Assembly (NCBI GenBank): GCA_018240405.1
Contig: JAFEFW010000632.1
Coordinates: 1-50,559, forward strand
Reading direction: 5' to 3'
Source of the DNA: Pseudomonadota bacterium
Lineage (GTDB): Bacteria; Pseudomonadota; Alphaproteobacteria; Acetobacterales; Acetobacteraceae
DNA: 50,559 nucleotides
A program made the position numbers and the translations under genes. Below are positions 1-10,161 of the stretch, in pieces (position 1 is the first letter of the stretch; every line of letters begins with the position of its first letter). The notes below the pieces were generated by a model, which was not told the origin of the DNA, ran no database searches, and saw only the letters and a program-made list of their open reading frames with translations.

Positions 1-1082
1 GTCAGGTCGCGCACCATGCCGGCGGTGGCGGCGAGCGAAAGCGCCCACGCCTCGGCGGCGTCGAACACCGGTTCCTTGTCCTCCTGCATGTCCTTCGCGT
101 AGGCCAGCGGCAGGCCCTTCATCACCGTCAGCAGCCCGACCAGCGCGCCGGTAATGCGGCCGGTCTTGGCCCGCACCAGCTCCGCCGCGTCCGGATTGCG
201 CTTCTGCGGCATGATCGAGGACCCGGTGGTGAACGCGTCCGACAGCCGGATGAAGCGGTAGGGCGCGCTGCACCAGATGATGATCTCTTCCGCCAGCCGC
301 GACAGGTGCATGGCGCTGATCGCCGCGGCGCCCAGGAACTCCAGCGCGAAGTCGCGATCCGACACGGCATCCAGGGAATTCGCTGTCGGCCGGTCGAAGC
401 CCAGGGCCTGCGCCGTCATCTGCCGGTCGATCGGAAACGACGTGCCGGCCAACGCGGCCGATCCCAGCGGACATTCGTTCAGCCGCTTGCGGCAGTCGGC
501 CAGCCGGCCGCGGTCACGGTCCAGCATCTCGACATAGGCCAGCAGATGGTGCCCGAAGGTCACCGGCTGCGCGGTCTGCAGATGGGTAAATCCGGGCATC
601 GGATCGGCGGCGTGATCGGCCGCACGTTCCGCCAGCGCGCGCATCACGTCGGTGACCTGCGCGCCCAGCCCGTCGATGGCGTCGCGCACCCACAGGCGGA
701 AATCCGTCGCCACCTGGTCGTTGCGGCTGCGCGCGGTGTGCAGGCGGCGGCCGGCGTCGCCGATCCGCTCCGTCAGCCGCGCCTCGATGTTCATGTGGAT
801 GTCTTCGAGGGCGGCGTCGAACGGGAAGCTGCCGGCGTCGATCTGCTGTGCGATCGCCTCTAGACCCTGGCCGATCGCATCCTCATCTTCCGCGGATAGC
901 AAACCGATTTTCGCCAGCATGGCGGCATGGGCCCGCGATCCGCGTATGTCCTGCCGCCACAGCTTGCGGTCGAACCCGATGGAGGCGTTGATGTCCTGCA
1001 TGATCACCGAGGGACCGCCGGCGAAGCGGCCGCCCCACTGCATGTTGGCGGGTTCGTTCGTTCGGTCTGGACTGTCGGTCAC
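1..1082 (-). CDS. argH: argininosuccinate lyase, N-terminal part (runs off window)
   Basis: Last step of arginine synthesis: cleaves argininosuccinate to arginine and fumarate in the cytosol. The reading frame shows the family hallmarks [10 protein letters not shown] near the N-terminus, TARSRNDQV, and the fumarase/lyase signature [11 protein letters not shown], so the catalytic serine loop is present; the C-terminal domain lies beyond base 1. I place the start at a GTG (1082-1080), giving a 13-residue lead before the MQWGGRF motif, as this family often has a short N-terminal extension; the ATG at 1043 is the alternative. It is divergent from the thioredoxin gene with only 15 bases between starts. 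Family assignment is firm; the exact start is not. Confidence 0.95.
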   Translation of the reverse strand, partial: MTDSPDRTNEPANMQWGGRFAGGPSVIMQDINASIGFDRKLWRQDIRGSRAHAAMLAKIGLLSAEDEDAIGQGLEAIAQQIDAGSFPFDAALEDIHMNIEARLTERIGDAGRRLHTARSRNDQVATDFRLWVRDAIDGLGAQVTDVMRALAERAADHAADPMPGFTHLQTAQPVTFGHHLLAYVEMLDRDRGRLADCRKRLNECPLGSAALAGTSFPIDRQMTAQALGFDRPTANSLDAVSDRDFALEFLGAAAISAMHLSRLAEEIIIWCSAPYRFIRLSDAFTTGSSIMPQKRNPDAAELVRAKTGRITGALVGLLTVMKGLPLAYAKDMQEDKEPVFDAAEAWALSLAATAGMVRDL

Positions 1083-1097
1083 GGGGCGGGTTCCGGA

Positions 1098-1652
1098 ATG
1101 AGGCTGCACCGCCGAACACTCCTGGCGGCGGCGGGCGGCACCCTAGCCGTGGCCGTCAGCCTGCGCAAACCGCTGGCGGCGGAAAACCTGCCGCCGCTAT
1201 CGAAGGCACTGAAGCCGCTGGCGCCGCCGGAACCGGTGCCGGATGTCCCGTTCCTGTCGGCTGACGGGGCGGAGCACCGCCTGGCCGACTTCCGGGGCCG
1301 CGGCATGGTGGTGAATTTGTGGGCGACCTGGTGCGCCCCGTGCGTTGCCGAAATGCCGTCGCTGGAGGCGCTGTCCAAGGCGTTGGCGCCCGAGGACATT
1401 GCCGTGCTGCCGCTGTCCTCGGACCGTGGCGGCGCCGGCGCGGTGCAGGCGTGGTATGACAGGAACAACGTCACCGGCCTGCCGGTGCTGCTGGACCCGA
1501 AAGGTGCGTTGGCGCGTGCGGTGGCCGCGCGTGGCATCCCCACCACGCTGATCATCAACAAGGCGGGCGAGGTCGTGGCCAAGCTGGAAGGCGCCGCCGA
1601 CTGGGGCGCACCGGAGTCGCAGGCCCTGGTGCGGAAACTGGCGGCGGGCTGA
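1098..1652 (+). CDS. TlpA/ResA-like thioredoxin-fold protein
   Basis: 184 aa. An N-terminal [10 protein letters not shown] segment followed by a hydrophobic stretch looks like a Tat or Sec signal, so the protein is probably exported or anchored on the periplasmic side. The core has the TlpA pattern [18 protein letters not shown] with the redox pair C79-x-x-C82, and the cis-Pro loop GIPTTLI. TlpA/ResA relatives reduce disulfides in the cell envelope, for example for cytochrome maturation. No cytochrome genes lie nearby, so the substrate is unknown. The start ATG directly precedes RLHRR; upstream codons in the same frame overlap argH on the other strand and look non-coding. Its stop codon lies inside a perfect 8-bp inverted repeat. 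Confidence 0.9.
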   Translation: MRLHRRTLLAAAGGTLAVAVSLRKPLAAENLPPLSKALKPLAPPEPVPDVPFLSADGAEHRLADFRGRGMVVNLWATWCAPCVAEMPSLEALSKALAPEDIAVLPLSSDRGGAGAVQAWYDRNNVTGLPVLLDPKGALARAVAARGIPTTLIINKAGEVVAKLEGAADWGAPESQALVRKLAAG

Positions 1653-1666
1653 CCGCCTGGTCAGCC
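1647..1666. terminator. 8-bp perfect hairpin at the tlpA stop; possible bidirectional terminator
   Basis: GGCTGACC (1647-1654) and GGTCAGCC (1659-1666) pair perfectly around a GCCT loop and include the tlpA-like stop codon. It sits between convergent genes. No long T-run follows on either strand (only GTTTCT further right), so termination is an inference. Confidence 0.4.
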
Positions 1667-1695
1667 GCTCCTGGTCAGCCGTTTCTAGTCAGCCG
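1656..1695. repeat. three 14-bp tandem direct repeats
   Basis: CCTGGTCAGCCG starts at 1656 and 1670; a third, diverged copy (TTCTAGTCAGCCG) follows one 14-bp period later. The array fills the gap between the convergent thioredoxin gene and the 1689-2291 gene and reaches into the latter's stop codon. It reuses half of the hairpin described at 1647, so it may have grown by slippage of that arm. Confidence 0.8.
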
Positions 1696-2291
1696 GCCCT
1701 GGGCAGACCGCCCGGCGGTTGCGGCGCGACGTTGATCGCATAGGGCGACTGGTATGGTTGGCCGGCATTCACCGCGGCCGGCTCTGCCTGGGTCGTGGGC
1801 GCCGGAGCGGCGGCATGCGGCCGCACGACTTCCTCCCACAGCGTATGAATGCTGCGGGCGGTGACGTCCGGCACCAGCACGTGCTCATTGCTGTCGATCA
1901 CGGTCAGCACCGCCTCCGGATCGCGCAGCACGCCTTGCAGCGCACGGTTGATCGCATCCAGGCAAGCGACAATTTGTGCCGGCGACTGCAACCGGCAGTG
2001 CCGCGTCATGTCATCCAGGTGCAGCACGCGCAGCCCCTGCGGCGAAACCATTGCCGGCTCGCGTGCCAACTCGAAGAAGACGCTGACCACCGGCAGGACG
2101 TTCTGGAACGCCTGCAGGATCGTCCGCAGCGGTTCGACGTCACAGGCGATCAGGTGCTTCGGCGGCGGCTGCATCGCCGCCGCAGCCGGACGTTGGAAGC
2201 CGAGCGCCTCGGCGATCTGTTGCTCCAGCCAGCGGCGCACCTCGGGTGGGGCGCCGCGGACCTGTTCCGGTGACAGCGTGATGCCAACCAT
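1689..2291 (-). CDS. conserved-type hypothetical protein
   Basis: 200 aa, not recognised. No signal peptide or membrane span. The N-terminus (MVGITLSPEQVRGAPPEVRRW) reads as a short helix with an acidic/basic pattern; the middle (about residues 50-150) is a plausible globular alpha/beta region with the motif LTVIDSNEHVLVPDV; the last 45 residues are Ala/Pro/Gln-rich and probably disordered. Third-position GC bias and the clean frame favour a real gene. It lies 12 bases downstream of the host-attachment-family gene on the same strand, so the two are probably co-transcribed. No function is proposed. Confidence 0.8.
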   Translation of the reverse strand: MVGITLSPEQVRGAPPEVRRWLEQQIAEALGFQRPAAAAMQPPPKHLIACDVEPLRTILQAFQNVLPVVSVFFELAREPAMVSPQGLRVLHLDDMTRHCRLQSPAQIVACLDAINRALQGVLRDPEAVLTVIDSNEHVLVPDVTARSIHTLWEEVVRPHAAAPAPTTQAEPAAVNAGQPYQSPYAINVAPQPPGGLPRAG

Positions 2292-2303
2292 GCGGGTTCC
2301 TCC

Positions 2304-2768
2304 TCAGTGCTGGCGGTGGACCGGCCGGACCCAGTCGCGGAGATGCGGGCCCAGTTCGTGATCTGGCGTCTTCACCAGATCCTTGTCCAACGCGCCCACG
2401 ACGCGGCCGCGGGCTGTCGCGTCCAGCCCGGCCTGGATCGTGGCCAGTGTGTGCGGCGGCGCGACCAGCACCAGCGCCGCGAAGGCGTCCTGGGCGGCAG
2501 CCTGGTTCAGCCTGGCGGCCAGATCCTTGGCAAAATGCTCCTTTGCCAGGTCATGTGGGTCGTGTCGTGGCGCCACCGCGTGATGCGCGGTCGAGGTGCT
2601 GTGGAATGCGGCGCCGGGGCGGTCCGATCCAAGGTCGGCGGAGCGTTGGTGCGCCGCCGGCGAGTCGATGGCTTCCTGGGTATGAAGTGCATGATCGGCA
2701 GCCGGTCGGACGAAGCGCGCGTGCTCTCCGTCGGCGATGAGGATCAGCAGGTCATGATGTTCAGGCAT
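2304..2768 (-). CDS. host attachment protein family (AtsE-like)
   Basis: 154 aa. The start LLILIADGEHARFVRP and the later run FAALVLVAPPHTLATIQAGL match the small soluble family annotated as protein required for attachment to host cells, which is also related to the baeRF/eRF1-like fold. The middle is rich in His and Asp (several HH and HD pairs between residues 50 and 85), typical of that family's variable loop. No signal peptide is seen, so the family name should not be read as proof of a surface role. It is upstream of the 1689-2291 gene, with which it likely forms a two-gene unit. The family call is fairly sure; the biological role is not. Confidence 0.8.
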   Translation of the reverse strand: MPEHHDLLILIADGEHARFVRPAADHALHTQEAIDSPAAHQRSADLGSDRPGAAFHSTSTAHHAVAPRHDPHDLAKEHFAKDLAARLNQAAAQDAFAALVLVAPPHTLATIQAGLDATARGRVVGALDKDLVKTPDHELGPHLRDWVRPVHRQH

Positions 2769-2885
2769 GATGGTCCCCTTTCTCCATCTCCATGCTCACG
2801 CCGCAAGTATGACATCGCCGCGCCGGGGCGCCTTGCGCGCCGTCAATTCCAGCCGAATGGCAACGAGATGACCACCGTGGGCCGG

Positions 2886-2901
2886 TTAAAGGAGCGTTAA
2901 C
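2886..2901 (+). promoter_or_regulatory. CtrA-type box TTAA-N7-TTAAC
   Basis: TTAA at 2886-2889, seven bases, then TTAAC at 2897-2901 reproduces the full alphaproteobacterial CtrA consensus. It is 37 bases before the motB start, where an activator or repressor of motility could bind. CtrA control of flagellar genes is known in alphaproteobacteria; binding here is inferred. Confidence 0.55.
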
Positions 2902-2938
2902 CCTTCCCAGCGATGATGGCATCGATCCGGAGGGTGCC

Positions 2939-4105
2939 ATGGCAGGCAAGGGAAGGGACAGGAAGGGTAAGGGAACAGTCATCATCAAGAAGTTCACCAT
3001 CGAGGAAGGCGGCCACCACGGCGGCGCCTGGAAGGTGGCTTATGCTGACTTCGTTACCGCCATGATGGCCTTCTTCCTGCTGATGTGGCTGCTGAACGCG
3101 ACGACCGAGGACCAGCGCAAGGGCCTCGCCGACTACTTCAGCCCAAGCAATCTGATGTCGCATAACTCGTCCGGCACCGGACAGCCGTTTGGTGGCCATA
3201 CCGCATTCGATAATGGCGCCATGGTGTCCGACCGCGGTGCGGTGCAGGTGACCAATGGCCAGCGGCCGATTTTCACCAATGTTACCGACGGCCCCGATCC
3301 GGTCGCCGAGGAACCGCATCGAGCGCCGGAGGGTGAAGGTGTCGGACAGGGTTCCTCCGCCGTCGACTATGCCGCCGACCTGGACAACGACAAGGTGCGC
3401 GGCGATGTGGGCCCACCTCGCCCACCGGGCACGGGCGGGCCAGTGGAAAGCAAGCTTGCCGGGCCGAATACCGCGCCCGGTCTCGCCGCGCCGCGGGAGG
3501 TTCGGCCGGACGCCAAACCGGATACCGTCGATCCCATGGCCCTGACGCAGGCTGAGCTTGATCGCATCCGAGCCGCTCGGGAGGAGGCGGAGCGCAAGGA
3601 AAAGGCCGCGTTCGACGCCGCGGCAGAGCAGATCAAGGAGGCGGTGCGCTCCGACCCAGCCTTGGCTGACCTCGCCAAGCAGCTTGCCATCGACATCACG
3701 CCACAGGGGTTGCGGATCCAGATCCTGGACGAAGTCAAGGTGCCGATGTTCCCGACCGGCTCCGCCCGCCCGAATGAGCGGGCGCGCCTGCTGATCCAGA
3801 AGGTTGCTCCGGTGTTGATGAAGCTGGATCGCCCGATTTCAGTGACCGGGCATACCGATGCGGCGCCGTTTCCCGGCCCGGACCGCACCAACTGGGAGTT
3901 GTCGGCGGAACGGGCAAACGCCACGCGGCGCCTGCTAAGCGATGGCGGCTTTCCGGACAACCGGGTCTCCTCGGTCAGCGGCCATGCCGACCGGGAGCCG
4001 CTGCTGCCGGCCGAACCCCTGGCGGCGGCCAACCGGCGCATCGCCATTCTCGTGCTGCGGCAGGCGCTGTCGCCTGACGGCCGGCTGCCGCCGGTTACCC
4101 CCTGA
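2939..4105 (+). CDS. motB: flagellar motor stator protein MotB
   Basis: 388 aa inner-membrane stator subunit that anchors the proton channel to peptidoglycan. One N-terminal membrane span carries WKVAYADFVTAMMAFF, in which D37 is the proton-binding aspartate. A long Gly/Pro/acidic linker (about residues 60-200) is followed by a helical plug-like stretch and an OmpA-type peptidoglycan domain (VTGHTDAAPFPG, NWELSAERAN, SVSGHADREP). A GGAGGG ribosome site precedes the ATG. The linker is longer than in enteric MotB, which accounts for the greater length. Order is unusual: motB comes first and motA follows nine bases later. A CtrA-type box lies upstream. Confidence 0.95.
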   Translation: MAGKGRDRKGKGTVIIKKFTIEEGGHHGGAWKVAYADFVTAMMAFFLLMWLLNATTEDQRKGLADYFSPSNLMSHNSSGTGQPFGGHTAFDNGAMVSDRGAVQVTNGQRPIFTNVTDGPDPVAEEPHRAPEGEGVGQGSSAVDYAADLDNDKVRGDVGPPRPPGTGGPVESKLAGPNTAPGLAAPREVRPDAKPDTVDPMALTQAELDRIRAAREEAERKEKAAFDAAAEQIKEAVRSDPALADLAKQLAIDITPQGLRIQILDEVKVPMFPTGSARPNERARLLIQKVAPVLMKLDRPISVTGHTDAAPFPGPDRTNWELSAERANATRRLLSDGGFPDNRVSSVSGHADREPLLPAEPLAAANRRIAILVLRQALSPDGRLPPVTP

Positions 4106-4114
4106 CGCCCGCCC

Positions 4115-4978
4115 ATGCTGGTAATCGGCGGCCAGATCTTCCTGTTCGTCTGCGTGCTCGGCAGCTACCTGACTGCGGGTGGCAGCATGGAGCCGCTGAT
4201 TGAGGCAGTTCCGTTCGAAATGTGGACGATCGGCGGTGCGGCCATGGGAACATTCCTGATGGCCAACAGTATGACAGGCATCAAGCACACGCTGTCAGGC
4301 TTCGGCAAGATCATGAAAGGCGGGGCGTTCAAGAAAAAGGACTACATCGATCTGCTGTGCCTGCTGTTCTTCCTGGTCCGGTTGGCCAGCACCAAGGGCA
4401 CCATGGCGCTGGAACCGCACATCGAGAAGCCGCACGACAGCCCGGCATTTCAGAAATTTCCGAAGATTATGAATAACCATCACGCCAGCGCATTGATATG
4501 CGACTACCTGCGCATGGTGGGCATGAACGCCGACGACCCGAACCAGATCGAGGACGTGATGGCGCGGGAGCTGAAGAAGAACCTGAACGAGGAGATGCAT
4601 CCGGCGCATGCGCTCCAATCAATGGCCGATGCCTTGCCGGCACTGGGGATCGTCGCGGCGGTGCTGGGCGTGATCAAGACCATGTCCCATATCGACCAGC
4701 CGCCCGCGATCCTGGGCGCCATGATCGGCGGCGCGCTGACCGGCACCTTCCTCGGCGTCCTGCTGGCGTATGGGATGGTCGGTCCCTGCGCCTCGCGGTT
4801 GAAGGGCGTGGTCGAGGAGGAGGCGGCGTATCACGAAGTGATCCGCGCTGTTCTCGTTACGCATCTGCACGGGAATGCGCCGCAGGTCAGCGTGGAGTCC
4901 GGCCGCAAGATGGTGCCCAGCGAGCACATGCCGAGCTTTCAGGAGTTGGAGGAGGCGGTTCAGGCGGTCGATCATTGA
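4115..4978 (+). CDS. motA: flagellar motor stator protein MotA
   Basis: 287 aa inner-membrane subunit of the proton-driven stator. Two N-terminal spans (about residues 2-22 and 33-51), a cytoplasmic domain with FKKKDYIDLLCLLFFLVRLASTKG and LEPHIE, then two C-terminal spans. The channel prolines are visible as P175 in ADALPALGIVAAVLGVI and P224 in GMVGPCASRL. Nine bases separate it from motB and no strong ribosome site is seen, so translational coupling is likely. Length is normal for the family. Together with motB this makes a complete stator; no other flagellar genes are in the window. Confidence 0.95.
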   Translation: MLVIGGQIFLFVCVLGSYLTAGGSMEPLIEAVPFEMWTIGGAAMGTFLMANSMTGIKHTLSGFGKIMKGGAFKKKDYIDLLCLLFFLVRLASTKGTMALEPHIEKPHDSPAFQKFPKIMNNHHASALICDYLRMVGMNADDPNQIEDVMARELKKNLNEEMHPAHALQSMADALPALGIVAAVLGVIKTMSHIDQPPAILGAMIGGALTGTFLGVLLAYGMVGPCASRLKGVVEEEAAYHEVIRAVLVTHLHGNAPQVSVESGRKMVPSEHMPSFQELEEAVQAVDH

Positions 4979-5089
4979 TGCGCCGGGCAACGGGCCGCAC
5001 GTCCAGCGCCGTGCGCCGGTTCCATGACAAAAAGCCAATGTGACCGCCCACCCGCTTGCCTGAACCGGCGCGCCCCATACATTTGCACA

Positions 5090-5902
5090 ATGAAGCCAGC
5101 GACCTTGTGTTTCATGGCCGTGATGGCAAGTCCTGCCGTGGCTCACGCGCAGGCGCCGCTGGCTGCCCATCTCACCTTCAATACCTACGCCGCTGGCCTG
5201 CAGGTCGCCGAAGTGGACGCCGGCATAGCGCTCGGCCCCACGACCTATCAGATCGAACTGGCGTATCACACCACCGGCATGACCAGCGTCTTCGTGCACG
5301 GCTATCAGTACGATCTCGTCACCGGCTCCTGGGGCAGCGCGGTCCCGCGTCCGTCGCGTTTCCTCGCGCTTGGCCAATGGCGCGGCGAGGAACGGGTGGT
5401 CCGCATCGAATATGACCGTGGCACACCTGTGGTGAAGGAAATGCGTCCGACGGCCGACGAGGAGCGGGAGCCAGTGCCCGCCAGCCTGCAGCAGAACACC
5501 ATCGACGCCGTCAGCGCGTTGGCGCAACTGGTTCGCACGGTCGAGAAGACCGGCCGCTGCGACGGCGCCGTGCGCACCTATGACGGCAGGCGGGCCGTGG
5601 AGATCAAAGCCACCACCGGCGGCGAGGAGATGCTGCCGACGTCCAGCCGGTCGATCTTCGCCGGCAAGGCCCTGCGTTGCGACTTCGTCGGACGGCTGGT
5701 TGCCGGCTTCAAGCTGGACGAGGACCGGGAGAAGGCGGCGCGGCCGCTGCGGGGATCTGCTTGGCTGGCGCCGTTGCGGACCGGCGAGGCGCCGCTGCCG
5801 GTGCGTATTACGTTCCAGACGCGGTGGATGGGCGACATGACCATGTACCTCACTGCGGTCGATGACGACCCTAAGGTCAACCTCGCGCGCCACCGGCGAT
5901 AG
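5090..5902 (+). CDS. DUF3108 domain protein, exported
   Basis: 270 aa. A signal peptide (MKPATLCFMAVMASPAVAHA, cleavage probably after the AHAQA) indicates export. The mature part is beta-rich with FNTYAAGLQVAEVDAGI and YQIELAYHTTGMTSVFVHG near the start, typical of the DUF3108 family of periplasmic/outer-membrane-linked beta proteins whose function is unknown. One cysteine pair (GRCDGAVR and LRCDFVGR) could form a disulfide. I start it at the ATG at 5090 because the signal peptide begins there; an upstream ATG at 5024 only adds non-signal residues. It follows motA by 111 bases on the same strand but a link to motility is not indicated. Confidence 0.85.
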   Translation: MKPATLCFMAVMASPAVAHAQAPLAAHLTFNTYAAGLQVAEVDAGIALGPTTYQIELAYHTTGMTSVFVHGYQYDLVTGSWGSAVPRPSRFLALGQWRGEERVVRIEYDRGTPVVKEMRPTADEEREPVPASLQQNTIDAVSALAQLVRTVEKTGRCDGAVRTYDGRRAVEIKATTGGEEMLPTSSRSIFAGKALRCDFVGRLVAGFKLDEDREKAARPLRGSAWLAPLRTGEAPLPVRITFQTRWMGDMTMYLTAVDDDPKVNLARHRR

Positions 5903-5908
5903 GCGGAT

Positions 5909-6277
5909 TTATCCGCGGAAGGCGTCGGCCATGCGGCGGACGGCGCCTGTGGCATCCACCAGCAGCAGATCGAAGCGCACCCCGGCGGCGCCCCACTCCG
6001 GGTGCTCCGCCAGCAGGATGTCCGTTGCTGCCAGCAGGCGTGCCTGTTGCCGCGGTGCCAGTGCCACGGCCGCGTCGGCCAGGTTGGGCCGGTGCTTGAC
6101 CTCGACAACCGCCAACAGGCCAGATTTTTCTGCGACCGCATCGACTTCGCCGGCCGCGGTGCGAAGACGGCGGCCCAGGATGGTCCACCCATCCGCTGTC
6201 AGGGCGGCGCACACGAGGTCCTCGGCGGCGAGGCCGCTGGCATAGGCGCTTCGGCCGCTTCGGTGACGAGGCCTCAT
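5909..6277 (-). CDS. YraN family (UPF0102) nuclease-like protein
   Basis: 122 aa. Has the PD-(D/E)XK-like core of UPF0102: an N-terminal helix region SGLAAEDLVCAALTADGW, then GEVDAVAEK with the acidic residue, and VVEVKHR as the E-x-K strand. The last part (LLAEHPEWGAAGVRFDLLLVD) is also typical. The family is thought to act on DNA or RNA junctions, but its role is not settled. Converges with the DUF3108 gene with six bases between stops. Length is normal. Confidence 0.9.
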   Translation of the reverse strand: MRPRHRSGRSAYASGLAAEDLVCAALTADGWTILGRRLRTAAGEVDAVAEKSGLLAVVEVKHRPNLADAAVALAPRQQARLLAATDILLAEHPEWGAAGVRFDLLLVDATGAVRRMADAFRG

Positions 6278-6392
6278 GGCCGCAGGCTGCCATGGCGAAG
6301 TTAACGCTGGGTAAACCTCGCATCTCCCTGCATGTCATCCCATGTGCCCCCAGCGACGCTGCCGCACGCGCGGCTTGCCGGAGGAATCGATG

Positions 6393-8420
<2,028 letters not shown>

Positions 8421-8441
8421 ATTCGCCGCCAGCGCAACCAG

Positions 8442-9080
8442 TCAGCCGCGGCGCTGGTAGCGGTTCAGCCGCAGCACCATGGCGTCCTTGAAGTGCGGCC
8501 GCATCTTCTCGGTCCACGGCGTGTTGGCTGCCTTGCTCCAGGCATCGGAGCGCGAGACCTCGACATCCTTCATGTGATACAGCGCAACGAATTTGCGTTC
8601 TGACTCCGTATCGCTGCGCTGGAAGCGGCGGGCGGCCAATACGCCCGGCACCGCGCCGAGCAGGGGCAGGTGTTCGGTGTTGTACCATTCGTTAAATTCC
8701 GGCTCGACCGCGGCATCGACGTTCATCGACGCCATCAGCAGTGCACCCGCGCCTGAGGGCGCAACGAGGTCGCCCGGCTTCACCTGATCGCCGACGAAGC
8801 GCATCAGGCGGTTCGCCATCGTCGTCACCCGCTTGGTCCAGGGCGTGCCATTGGCGCCGCCGACGGCCCGATAGGCGGGGCTGTCGAACACGCCGGTGCT
8901 TTCAACGTCGTAGGTGGCGATGGCAATTTTCGGATTGGCCGTGTCGATCCAGCGTTCCGCGTTCAGGAAGCCGGGCACGCGCAGACGTTCCGGTACGTGT
9001 TCGGTATCATACCAGGCGTGGAACTCATCCTCATGCGCGGTGCTGAAGTCGAAGGCCGCGAGCAGCAGTCCCTTGGGCAT
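8442..9080 (-). CDS. tandem dimeric alpha/beta-barrel (EthD-like) protein
   Basis: 212 aa. Two similar halves are seen: EFHAWYDTEHVPERLRVPGF near residue 20 and EFNEWYNTEHLPLLGAVPGV near residue 126. Each is the W-Y-x-T-E-H motif of EthD-type/ferredoxin-like alpha-beta barrels, so the protein is an internal duplication that could form a barrel within one chain. Such proteins degrade or bind small organic compounds, but the substrate cannot be told. A strong GGAGGAG ribosome site lies 5-10 bases before the ATG at 9080; the longer frame upstream overlaps the divergent promoter region and is not used. Divergent from the MBL hydrolase gene. Confidence 0.82.
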   Translation of the reverse strand: MPKGLLLAAFDFSTAHEDEFHAWYDTEHVPERLRVPGFLNAERWIDTANPKIAIATYDVESTGVFDSPAYRAVGGANGTPWTKRVTTMANRLMRFVGDQVKPGDLVAPSGAGALLMASMNVDAAVEPEFNEWYNTEHLPLLGAVPGVLAARRFQRSDTESERKFVALYHMKDVEVSRSDAWSKAANTPWTEKMRPHFKDAMVLRLNRYQRRG

Positions 9081-9200
9081 GGTTGTCTCCTCCTTGGTTG
9101 GTGACGCGATCCTGCCACTGGCCAACGGACCTAACCAGTGGGCGTTGCCAGTGCGGCGGGTTTGCGGCATGTCAGAAGGTCCAACAACACGTAGGGTGCC

Positions 9201-10034
9201 ATGCCTTTTCTCACTGAACCGGAGCCGGAGCGTGGCGCGCTGCTGCCTGTGCTGCCAGGCATCAGCCGCATCGTCGCCAATAATCCGGGGCCGATGACCT
9301 ATCACGGCACCAACACCTACCTGATCGACACGCCGGACGGCATCGCGGTGCTGGACCCGGGGCCCGAGGACCATCCGGAGCATGTCGAGGCGATCATGCG
9401 CCATACCGGCGGCAACGTGGCGTATATCCTGATCAGCCACACGCATCATGACCATGTCGGCGCGGTGCCGGCACTGCAGACGGCGACCGGGGCCGCGACC
9501 GTCGGCTATCGTTTCAGCCAGATCGATTCATTCGAGGCAGACGAGAAGCTCGATCATGGCACGAAGTTCGCCGGGTTCGACGCGATCTACACGCCGGGCC
9601 ATTGTTCCGACCATATCTGCTACGCACTGACGCTGAAGGATGGACAGAAGGTGCTGTTCAGTGCCGACCACGTAATGTCGTGGTCGACCAGCATTGTCAG
9701 CCCGCCGGGCGGCGACATGCGCGATTACTTCAACAGCCTGGATCTGCTACTGAAGCGGGAGGACGACATCTACCTGTCCGGCCATGGCCCGATGCTGACG
9801 GAACCGCGCGCCCTGGTGCAGGAGATGCTGACACACCGCATGATCCGCGAGGCGGCGATTGCCGACAAACTTCGGGAAGGTCCGACGGACCCCTATACGA
9901 TCATGAATGCGCTGTATTCGCAGATCAACCCGCGCCTGCGCCGGGCGGCGGAGCGCAACGTGCTGGCGCATCTGCTGAAGCTGGAGGTGGATGGCAAGGC
10001 GGTGCGTGAAGGGGAGCTTTGGCGCGCGGCCTGA
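9201..10034 (+). CDS. MBL-fold metallohydrolase (LACTB2-like)
   Basis: 277 aa soluble enzyme. Metal site HTHHDH (H80, H82, D84, H85) and later TPGHCSDHICY, FSADHVMSW and LSGHGPML supply the remaining zinc ligands. The C-terminal part (about residues 205-277, IREAAIADKLREGPTDPYTIM) resembles the winged-helix tail of LACTB2/glyoxalase-II-like hydrolases. Substrate unknown: RNA, thioesters or xenobiotics are all known for relatives. The ATG follows a GTAGGGTGCC site. A perfect 11-bp hairpin lies 18 bases after the stop. Confidence 0.9.
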   Translation: MPFLTEPEPERGALLPVLPGISRIVANNPGPMTYHGTNTYLIDTPDGIAVLDPGPEDHPEHVEAIMRHTGGNVAYILISHTHHDHVGAVPALQTATGAATVGYRFSQIDSFEADEKLDHGTKFAGFDAIYTPGHCSDHICYALTLKDGQKVLFSADHVMSWSTSIVSPPGGDMRDYFNSLDLLLKREDDIYLSGHGPMLTEPRALVQEMLTHRMIREAAIADKLREGPTDPYTIMNALYSQINPRLRRAAERNVLAHLLKLEVDGKAVREGELWRAA

Positions 10035-10052
10035 GGGACACGCTCTTCTGAC

Positions 10053-10101
10053 GTCATGGCGGGCCTTCACCCGCCATGACGAGGTAGCAATGGCGGCCGT
10101 C
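10053..10101. repeat. REP-like palindrome copy 1
   Basis: Perfect 11-bp stem: GTCATGGCGGG (10053-10063) and CCCGCCATGAC (10070-10080) around a CCTTCA loop, followed by the tail GAGGTAGCAATGGC. The tail GTMGCAATGG and the CCGCCATGACG arm recur at 32121-32173. It lies between convergent genes, the usual place for REP elements. No T-run follows, so it is not a standard terminator, though it may protect 3' ends. Confidence 0.7.
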
Positions 10102-10161
10102 AGCTGGCCTGATTTAACGCGCCTCGGCCTCCGCCCGCCATCAACGCTTTTGCCATCTCGC

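Noticed and set aside
6301-6316. TTAA-N7-TAAAC as a second CtrA site
   Set aside because: One mismatch in the right half-site and no motility or cell-cycle gene on either side.
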